A stretch of DNA of 64,000 nt from Paraphoma chrysanthemicola (Eukaryota > Ascomycota > Dothideomycetes > Pleosporales > Phaeosphaeriaceae): assembly GCA_020744225.1 (NCBI GenBank), contig JAGMWG010000008.1:682001-746000 (forward strand), in the 5' to 3' direction. The position numbers and the translations under genes were made by a program. Every line of letters starts with the position of its first letter. The stretch's first letter is position 1. This document shows, piece by piece, positions 55,601 to 64,000 of the stretch. The notes under the pieces are model-generated. The model searched no databases. It had not been told where the DNA came from and saw nothing but the letters and a program-made list of their open reading frames with translations.

Positions 55601-58344
55601 AGAGCGAAGTTGCTGGATTTATTGAAAAGCTTCTCGCAGCAGTATCGTCGACAAAAGAACATTCAACAAGATGACAGTGTCAGTCGCCGGTGGAGACAGC
55701 ATTGTCCCGAGGCTCGGGACAATGCGTCCCCACATGGGTGCAGGATCCATGGTTGTGGTTGGCATAGAGCGAATCGCGACAGGCAGGGCACCATGCCCAA
55801 GGAGGCAGATTTTCCATCAACGAGGACCCTGGCTGCCCATCTCCCACACTGTCCGTGCCACTCCAGCGATGGATCTCACCCATGCGCTCGTGCGTTTTTC
55901 AATCATTTGAAGTATGCTGCGTACGAGAGGACAGCCCCGAAGATGGGTTCTTGGGGGTTGTCATTAATGATGGCTCTGATTTTCTTGTGCGAAGCACGAT
56001 CGCGGCGGCGAAGAGCTAAGCTAATGCAGTCAGAGGGCGAGCAAGCACTTCTTTGGGTTGGAAGAAAAGCTCGAATCGAGGTCGCGATGCGCAAGCACGG
56101 CTGTTTCTTTGGCCGCAGACGCTCTTTCGGCAGATGCGCATTCTCCCCTGATTGGCAATGCAGGCGTGCTAAGATCCCGATGGTCGACCGCTTGATGCCG
56201 TCGGGTGCATCGCTGCATTTTTAAGGTGCTACGCTGCGGTGGAATCTCACTCGCGTGCTGTGCTTCTCGAAGCCACGCCGTGAGGCAAGCAGAGATATTT
56301 CATTGGCAGAAGTCGGCTACAGCGTGCAGGTGGTGACAACAGCCAAACGTGGCCCCAGGGTTAGCTGCATGCGCTGTGCTGATCGACCCGCCTCTTTTGC
56401 AAAGATCATCCATAGACGAACGGAGCCAAGACACGCACCAACGCCATGATCCGCCCTCGCGACGTCCTGGAGGCATCGCATACGGGCTCGGAGGCGGCCG
56501 CTCAGAAGCGGTGCATCAGCCGTGGTGCCGTTGTTGTTCAGTCTTCCGCGCTTGCCCATCGTGTTGGATCTGAAGCAAACCACGCGGCCCAAGTCCTAGC
56601 TGAGCCGGCCTGCCGTCGATGCAAAGGTGCGGTGAGGGCTCGCAGGGCTCGGAGCCTCCCACGGCGCATGGGAGCTGTCAGTGTGCGAGTCAAGCCCGTG
56701 ACACGCTCCCACAGCCCGTCACGGTCACGGCAGCTTTGTGACACGGCCGACTCTGGGACTCTGGTGAGGGCGAAAAAGACGGCGAGGCGTGACATTGGCT
56801 GACGACTGTCGATGCTGCCGTCACATCATCCCGTGCTCGACGCTTCGCTTCGCCAGCGGCTGCAGCCATGTGCATCATTGCCGCCCGACCCTCCCTAATC
56901 GTTGGAACGGACTTTTTCCAGAGCGCGACTGCGACTGGCCAGGAGTGCAGCAGCGGCGCCAGCTGATGGTCGACGTGCTGCCAACGTCAACAGCATTAGA
57001 CAGTTTTAGGCACTGGCGGCGGCCTTGGTTGTCCCTATTGCATTCCGCATTCTACCAGACCGACGCGGGACGACGGTGCTATCGTCCCTAGTCGAACTCT
57101 TTGGCCCGCAACAGTGCGAAGCGTCGAGCTGTTTGTAGATGCAGGCGATATGAGAGGGCGTGCGGCCGGGGTGTTTAAAGCACGGATGTGTGCAGCATCG
57201 TCTCTGGCTCGTCTCACCTCTGTCCCTTTCAGCACCCCAGCGCCGCTCCCAAGCGTTTGCCCCCCTGCGTAATCCTTCGTCAGCCCATTCCACACTCGAC
57301 TCCACGCCGTGAATCTTGGTGAGGAACGGCATCTCCCTCGGCGGATCTCGGGCCCCTCCCACCACGACGCACCCACGGTGTGGACCTGGCCACCGCCTGA
57401 CTCTTCCAGGTTACGTCTCGAGAGACACTTTGCCGCAAGAAACTCTTCGGGATCCTGTCGGCCGCATCGCTGCCTGGTGCCTGGTTGCAGGTCCTTACGC
57501 TGTCAGAACACTCATCCACAGCCGCTGCTGGACGAGCAAAGCAAAGCCTGCTGTAAAGCCGCGTCCACTTGCTTGCTTGCTGTCCATCCCGTGACCGTTA
57601 CTGTACTCGGCGAGGGTTTCTCCGATCCGCTGTGATTATCAGAGACCGTGGTTTGCACAGCACAGCACACACACCTTTGCGGTCCCAGCGCCGTTGGCTG
57701 TGTGCTTCCGCTACCCTTGGGGATTGTCCTCAGGCGTCTCCTGGGAGGGCAGATCTGCGGTGCAGCGCGGCCTGTCCTGGCCTGCCGACCAGGGCCCCTG
57801 TTGCGCCCTCAGAGTGCGTCAGTCCCAAAAGCGCATCATCACCGGCGGTGGTAGATTGGCTGGGCTGGGATGCGTGGGCGGATCGCTCGGTCAAGGCATT
57901 GTGACGGGACCGTGCGCATCTCGACACCAAACCTCCTTCGCTGGCCATCTGCGTTGCCGTTGCAAGGGCCCTGAGCATCGACTAACTGCTCTCGGAGGTT
58001 GGCTGCTTGTCACAACGTCCCGCCGCCTCGTCCGCCATTAGGACAGGGAACCACAACTAGCTGGGGGCCCCCTCGACCGCTGTCTGACCCACCCCGTTGG
58101 CAACGATTTGGTCACCGCGGCCCTTCACTAAAGACGCTATAGTGCGAACGGGCTTCGTGCTGAATCTCGCCAATTCGCTGTCCATCGTACTTGAGTACTG
58201 CAGGCCCGAAGTCCTGGCTCAATCGCATCTGCCAGTACCCGCCCTTGGACACCACCTTCCATCTCGTCATCACTTGCTCACCTCCTCTCCTCTCACCACA
58301 CCGTTACGCAGCCTCTGCTGTGACCCGTGACTTTTCTCCTCTCC
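55601..58344. other. Gene-poor stretch and probable leader of the C2H2 gene
   Basis: About 2.7 kb that is GC-rich (about 63% in one line counted near 57240) and C/T-rich toward 58300. Several overlapping plus-strand ATG frames (57309-57635, 57694-58041) could be upstream ORFs if the transcription factor has a long 5' leader. No protein is supported. Confidence 0.45.
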
Positions 58345-59506
58345 ATGGCAATGCATCTTGCCAGCATGGTACACGGCAGCGTGCGGGAACGTGAGGCGTT
58401 CCAACAACCACCGTCCTCGGCCTACTACCAGCACGCATCTCGCGGATACTCTGCACCCGGCGCCGCATCACATGTCTTCCAACGACAGCCTCAGCAGTTG
58501 GATCAGTCGTATCAGCGCGCCCATCCTCAGTCCCCACCATCACCACCTGCAGAGGAGAAGAAGCTCTCGCTGCCCTCCATCTCGAGTTTACTGGAGATTG
58601 CAGGTGGGGACAAGGTTGCGTCCGAAACGAGTAAGAACTCCCTACACAGTGCCTTCCTCGATCATAACACTGACAGTCGCAGCTGCCCAAAGTCCTCAGT
58701 CACAACAGCGCCAGTCGTCCTCACCACAGCTGGGGCAACCACAGCACAGAGGGGCAGGCATGATGCAGCAACCACCGCCGCCACAGTCGACTCGCTCCGA
58801 CCAGTCCAGCACCTACGCACCAGCACCGCCATCACTGCCCACCCACAGGATGACGCTGCCTCCAACTCCTCCAATGCACCCAGAAGCCACAGGGGACGGG
58901 AATCGGTCGCCATCCTCCGCTTCTACTCACTCCGCTGCATCAGCTCCTTACTTCAGTGGCTCGCTGAACAATCTGGAGCCTCACCAGCAGCGCCAGTCGA
59001 TAGCCTCGATGCCTCCCATGAAGCGAGATTCGCTCCCATCGCACTCCATGTCGCCTTATGGTGGCTCTCTGTACGCTCAATCGCCCTACGCCTCTTCGCC
59101 CGGCGGTGCGTCGGCAACCTCCTTCTACTCGCCGGAGCAGCATGCGTATAGCAGCTTAGGCATGTATGCGCAAAGGCCACTGCCGTCTAGCTTTCAACCC
59201 CAAGGCCTTCCTGTGCCCGTCCCAAGCCCTGGAGCTACAGGCTCGAATCCCTGGCAACATCATCATTATATCAGCACTTCCAGCCAATCAGCCTTTCCCC
59301 AGTCACAAGACCGCTACATCTGCTCAACGTGTAACAAGGCCTTCTCGCGGCCAAGCAGCCTTCGCATCCATAGCCATAGCCACACCGGCGAGAAGCCCTA
59401 CAAGTGCCCGCAACCGGGTTGCGGAAAAGCCTTCAGTGTGCGAAGTAACATGAAGCGCCACGAGCGAGGTTGCCACGCTGCGACGAGCGCAACCATAACG
59501 ACATAA
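58345..59506 (+). CDS. C2H2 zinc-finger transcription factor, possibly FlbC-like
   Basis: Exons 58345-58630 and 58683-59506 (52-nt intron) give 369 residues. The N-terminal region is Gln/Pro/Ser-rich with one ordered-looking motif, KKLSLPSISSLLEIAGG, just before the intron. The two C-terminal zinc fingers are tandem: C-x2-C-x12-H-x3-H in CSTCNKAFSRPSSLRIHSHSH, linked by TGEKPYK to C-x4-C-x12-H-x4-H ending MKRHERGCH. Size and the paired C-terminal fingers resemble the conidiation regulator FlbC, but I am unsure of orthology. It is a nuclear DNA-binding factor. It sits alone between non-coding flanks of about 10.6 and 4.4 kb. The intron resolves the two overlapping open frames seen here. ATG 58345 is the first; 58351 is a close alternative. 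Confidence 0.85.
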
Positions 59507-61500
59507 CGATTCGATGTTCACTTTCCGATCGTCCATCTCCACACTGTCCATCAGTGCAGTACAGTTTTTCATATGAGCGACACACCGTCCACTCGTTCAA
59601 GCAGGCGAAAGTTCTGGTTATCATTTAATCGGCGTTTTCACGAGGTCTTGTCCAGGTCCTGCCGTCCTCTGCATTTCACGGCGTCTTCTCAGGCTTTCCA
59701 CGATATCCTACATCGCCTCTGGCTGCGATATCCATTCTACTAAAATTCTATTGATGTCTGGTTTTTATTTCTCTGTGAGAGTATTCAGCCTAATGTAGCT
59801 CTCTGCTGAGGCCATTTGGCTTGTTTCAATTCTTTGTATTATAGTAGAGTATTTACGCCAGCGCCTGACGCTTGGGACCCTGCCAGAACAGACACAATCA
59901 ATTATACCCCATCTGCAAGGTCCACTTCTGATGTTCCAATTTGACCTTGCAACCATTCAGCCCAGGGAAGGGTGTTTACCTTGCATGAACGGTAAGCACT
60001 CTCTGGCACTAGTGGATACTGAACTTGTCAGGGCCACTATAGACATACGTAACCCCAAGTTCAGGTCCGCGCATCTACTCGAAGAATTACACCGTCGCGC
60101 AAGAGGGTCCGCGCGTCGCCTTGTTACAATTCCTAGTTACCGCCGACGCAAGCACATTTGCCTGCTTGGCGATTACTGTATCACTTCCACGTTACTCATT
60201 CATACAAGCAAGTATTCAAGCAACGACCCCTCGCTGTTTCTGAAAGCACGTCATGCTCGTCCTGATGTTTATGAGGAGATAAAGCAGTATGGTGACATAT
60301 CGAATGCGGGATGTGTCGGAGAGTACCTGCGACAACAAGCAACGTCGCTGACTAGCAACAAAGAGCGAAAAGGGCAAGAGCCCCAGCTTCGATCTCTGGG
60401 GCCGTCATCTCATTCACACGCAGCACGACTCAAAAGTGCTCCCGATAATCGTTGCTTGTTTTCATTCCCGTTTGATCCCAGCACAGGTGAAATGGGGCAC
60501 ACAGGCGCACCAACGACTCGCTTGCATCTTCGCATTATGGTCACCACTCTGCCCCAAGCCATGCGCATTCAATCAAAAGAGTTATCCGGCTCAAAGAACG
60601 CCAGCGAGTTTGCTTGCTTCCTTCTCACCAGCATACGGCGCGTCGACAGTTTCTAACCAATGACATAGATCAGCCTCGTGCTCACAAAGAACGGGACACT
60701 CCGTATGCAGCTATCTGAATTCTCCGCACATTCATGCCGCGGGCATGGCTTGTGTGACAGCGGTTAAGTTCCAGCTCCATGCCACAGCTGTGCCTGGGAA
60801 TGGTGCTTCTAGCTCAGGGAATGATCGTCGCACATGTTGAGTGCCAGGCTGGGAGTTACGGGACGATCTTAACGGCCTTCATTATGGACATGACATAACC
60901 TACAGTTTACCGTCCTGTAATATACCGAGACCACACGTGCTGTTTCGTGTCGACTCGCAGGACGGCTTGCGGGATATGACAGAGGTGCGAATGAGCACAG
61001 CTCGGTTACGCTGTGCCGCTAAAAAGCAGATGGCAATGGTTCGACTCCTTCGTCGTACGCGTACTGTGCACGTTGAAGGATTTCCGTGCCGCCAAACGGA
61101 ACCGCACAACGCCAAAAAGAAAATCTCAAATTCTTCCGTTTGGGGAGTTCCTGGCGATGTGCGCATTTCGCGTTGGGCACGCAGTACCGGCTCGGGAACG
61201 TGATTAGCTTTAGGCGAGGCAAGCCAGCGTGGTACCAAAAAGCAAATGCTGTTTGATGGCGCAGAGGTTGGGGTAAGGCGCATTGCGTTCGTGCTTGGGC
61301 GAGACCCTGGGCGGAGTGTCGCGCGAATCGGGTTCACGGTTGAGTGGATCCGGCAAGCCACCTCGTGAGGCCTCGGAGCGTAGTCTGTAAAGGATCGACA
61401 TACGGCGAGCGGGACGAGTCCATCGCGACGGCAGCCATTCTCGCCGTATGTGTTTCACAATCAGTTCCTTCATTTCGACAAAGGCCGCCCCTCGCTTGAG
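59507..61500. other. Gene-poor stretch downstream of the C2H2 gene
   Basis: About 2 kb containing the transcription factor 3' UTR and one 241-codon open frame listed separately. No other feature is seen. Confidence 0.5.
59931..60656 (+). CDS. Hypothetical open frame, 241 codons, doubtful
   Basis: An intronless plus-strand ATG frame of 241 codons starting MFQFDLATIQPREG. It is longer than most chance frames here, but there is no signal peptide, domain or repeat, and Arg/Ser/His content is high. It starts about 425 bases after the zinc-finger stop codon, so it may fall in that 3' UTR. Recorded only as a candidate. Confidence 0.22.
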   Translation: MFQFDLATIQPREGCLPCMNGKHSLALVDTELVRATIDIRNPKFRSAHLLEELHRRARGSARRLVTIPSYRRRKHICLLGDYCITSTLLIHTSKYSSNDPSLFLKARHARPDVYEEIKQYGDISNAGCVGEYLRQQATSLTSNKERKGQEPQLRSLGPSSHSHAARLKSAPDNRCLFSFPFDPSTGEMGHTGAPTTRLHLRIMVTTLPQAMRIQSKELSGSKNASEFACFLLTSIRRVDSF

Positions 61501-63959
61501 AGATAACCCGCGATGCGGTCACTATGCAGTGAACATCACTAACAAGCAAGACCCAATGCTTGCCACGGACGGCACGATCTTATTGAGACATCGTATGACT
61601 CTGTCGTCACACCGAGATCGAGGTCGATAGTTTGGTCCCAAGAGAACGGTACCTTTGCAACCGAGGGCTATCAATCAGCACCAAAAGGCCAATTACGAGC
61701 CAAAATCTGGAACCGAGCCGCGATTGACCCGGCATCTCGACCTGCTGGTTGTGCATCGACGGGATTGAATGCTCAAAATAACTTGATCTCGTACTGCATC
61801 CAATACCACAACCTGGATGAATTGCTTTGCTTTATCGTATTGCACATCCGGGATTGGGTGCCGTGAAGCAGGTTAGATGGCAGATTGCGTGCAGGCATGT
61901 CGCGTGGTGTCTGCACGCTGCATGATTAGGGTTTCGTCCGACAATTGATTGTCCTACCGCCCTACGCGACGTCACACGCAACCAGGTTGCTTCTCTACAG
62001 CGTCCATCCCTGGTGCTGAACCTTCGAGAAGCATGTTTTCGACGGAATAACCCATTCGCCATGTGCGCAGGCCGTTGTGCCCCTCGCCGCTACTCGCGGA
62101 ACACACGCAGGGCACGAGCAACGTGGGCTTCGTGTCCACCCCCCACCCAGTGCAAGGACATCCTCGACCACTGTCGCCGCAATGTCCGAGAGGCTGTCGC
62201 AAAAGTGGTCATTTGGCCGTGCTTGACACTCGATCCTGCAGCGAACGCCTGGCATGGCGCTACTCTCCCTGAGCCGCTGTGATCGACGCGTAGTCTTTCA
62301 CACCAAACCCACATCTCCCTCAGAAATGCCGAGAGCGGAGCGGTGTTATTGTGGAGATTTCTCATCTTGCGGTGAGTGTCACAACGACGCGCACTTACTC
62401 TGTAACCGCGCTTCTCGAAGCCTCACGAGACATGTCAATGTCTGGCATCCCGTCGCAAAGAGTCAGTCGTCGTACGGGCGACCATGCGCTGTTCATATCG
62501 CAAGGCGCGCATCGTCGACTGTGCGCGCAGCGCATCGTCAGATCAATCTCGTGCGCGCGGGTTGGCCCCGGGACGACCTCCGGTGCTAGCATGACAGGTG
62601 TGCCTCCATTGCGCTGGTAAGTTTCGGGGTCGTCCTTGCGCACGATTGTCGAGTCAGCACTGAGTCAGCCCGACCACACGATCTGCCATGTCAGCACTCA
62701 ACCTCATACCAGCATAACCTTGAGCGACCACCACGCAGGAAAATTGACATTTCCGATTACAGAACCCTCACCGACGCTCGAATGATCACTTTGACAACGG
62801 TGCTTCACCGCCTTGCTCCACCGTTCATGCACCGCAATTCACGGAACCCTTACTCGGCCCAAATAACGTAGGTACCGTGGTCTACTGGCGGGCGCTAGGC
62901 ATGGCGCGATTGGCGCGTTTTGCAAGGCCTTCGCGTAGATACTAAGACGGGGATCATCCCGACACCATCTCACTGAGCAGCTGTACGGCTTGCAGCACGA
63001 TACACGAGCACGAGAGGAACGGCAGCACGAAAAAATTGAGGCGTTTGCGGAAATGAAAAAAGGTTTACGCATTATCAGAATGGCTGGGTCGCTTTGCGCG
63101 CTGCTGATGCTGGATCTGGCTTTGCAGATGACGTTGGAGCTGGGATATGCTTGACACAACGCGGAGGCGATCAGGTACGCGACTCGGCGGCCATGTTGGC
63201 CGTAAATCGGCAACAAGCACGCAAGGAAACGGCCTGGAGAAACCAAGACTCAAGCTTCTAATCCGGCGCGGATCATGAAGCATGGTAGGGCCGTTGAAAA
63301 GTGGTGGCGTTGCTGGGGAATGCCTGATCGCTACCTCGAGGGCGATCAGGAAGTGACTATGCCGGCGGGTAATCTACGGGTTGGGCAGCAAGTATGCGGC
63401 GGGAACGTTGCAGAGTCGGATGTGTGGGCGAGTGATGTCGATATTGGGGTCATTTCAAAGGATTGTGTGAGGTGACTTGTGGTTCGGAAATTGCCGGTAC
63501 ATTTCTTGGGAGACCTTCGATCAGCCCTTCTGACACACAGGATCCTGGCTATCGGGCGAACGATGAGCGCGATGGTGCTCCACTGCCACGCCGGATCGAC
63601 GGTAGCCGTGTGGAGCGAGTGAAGTAACTGTTTGGACGAAAACATCAGCAGGCTGCCTTAAGTTGTGGTAGTAGAAAAAACTGCTCACTGTCAGGACTGC
63701 GACTAGGCTTCAATAGATCTCAGCACAACAAGTACACTTGCGCTGGTGTCGCCAGCAACCTTCAAATTTCTTCTCCCTTCAGCCGACCCGCACTCGCACT
63801 CGCATCGCATCGCCCTCAGACATACCGCCGAGCGATCATCTCCTCCCCACCCCCACGACACTCCAACAACAAGCCCGTCTTCGTCATTGATCACCAGCGC
63901 CGTCTTGTCGTGCATACGGAAGACGGCACCCGCAACGTAAATTCACTCACTTCGTCACA
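61501..63959. other. Gene-poor stretch to window end
   Basis: About 2.5 kb with only short overlapping frames. The last ~250 bases are C/T-rich and resemble a promoter and leader for the gene start at 63960. No RNA gene or mobile element is recognised. Confidence 0.45.
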
Positions 63960-64000
63960 ATGTCGGCGCTACTCAATATATTCTCACCTCAGGCATCCGG
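63960..64000 (+). CDS. Possible start of a gene cut by the window end
   Basis: An ATG in good fungal context (CACAATGTC) begins an open frame MSALLNIFSPQAS that runs off the window after 41 bases. The pyrimidine-rich 5' flank supports a real start. Far too short to identify. Confidence 0.4.
   Translation, partial: MSALLNIFSPQAS

Noticed and set aside
54965..56224. Two ~204-codon frames in the gene-poor stretch
   Set aside because: They show no domain, signal peptide or conserved-looking motif, with Arg/Ser/Cys-rich composition typical of chance frames in GC-rich DNA.
47728..58344. Transposable-element relic
   Set aside because: No transposase, reverse transcriptase or integrase motif and no terminal repeats seen by eye. 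A repeat search would be decisive.

Overview
The window is nuclear DNA of a filamentous ascomycete (Pezizomycotina), most likely a dothideomycete-type fungus. The evidence is the gene set and the gene structure. Most introns are about 47-60 nt with GTAAG/GTANGT donors and CAG/TAG acceptors. Many genes encode secreted hydrolases or S/T/P-rich proteins, there are fungal regulator families, and GC is near 50-55%. There are no bacterial operons, no CRISPR array and no rRNA. I assembled the exons by eye; each listed model keeps one open frame through its splice junctions and recovers family motifs across them.

Layout. 0-5 kb: a 5'-truncated Mms22/Mus7 replication-repair gene. 6.5-8.2 kb: a cytochrome P450. 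9.2-12.4 kb: a secreted GH35 beta-galactosidase. 12.9-14.2 kb: a secreted M14 carboxypeptidase. 15.2-16.0 kb: a nicotinamidase-like isochorismatase with an N-terminal hydrophobic segment. 16.6-17.9 kb: a JmjC/cupin-like gene broken by one in-frame TAG. 18.2-20.2 kb: a single-pass S/T/P-rich membrane protein and a small secreted four-cysteine protein. 21.0-24.5 kb: Smc5. 24.7-26.4 kb: mitochondrial fumarase. 27.9-29.3 kb: a RING-type protein. 30.0-32.2 kb: the Dbf2/Sid2 NDR kinase. 32.9-36.3 kb: a large coiled-coil protein of unknown function. 37.3-42.1 kb: a 1551-residue RRM protein. 42.7-43.3 kb: an Fmp46-like mitochondrial redox protein. 43.9-44.3 kb: ribosomal protein eS30. 45.2-45.9 kb: a secreted CREG/PNPOx-like protein. 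46.1-47.7 kb: an MFS sugar transporter. 47.7-58.3 kb: a 10.6-kb gene-poor stretch. 58.3-59.5 kb: a C2H2 transcription factor. 59.5-64.0 kb: a second gene-poor stretch, with a possible gene start at the last 41 bases.

How the genes relate. There is no co-transcribed pathway. Loosely, 9-16 kb is a nutrient-acquisition neighbourhood (galactoside and peptide hydrolysis). Mms22 and Smc5 both serve replication-fork repair. Dbf2 controls septation and mitotic exit. The transcription factor lies between unusually long non-coding flanks, as is common for fungal developmental regulators. No secondary-metabolite backbone gene accompanies the P450.

The most notable signals are a 5-nt microexon needed to give the canonical eS30 protein; a single premature TAG in an otherwise intact JmjC-like reading frame whose expected iron ligands also look lost; the hydrophobic leader on the nicotinamidase-like enzyme; the near-PIP-box in Mms22; and the gene-poor flanks of the C2H2 factor. 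I did not find a convincing wholly new system.
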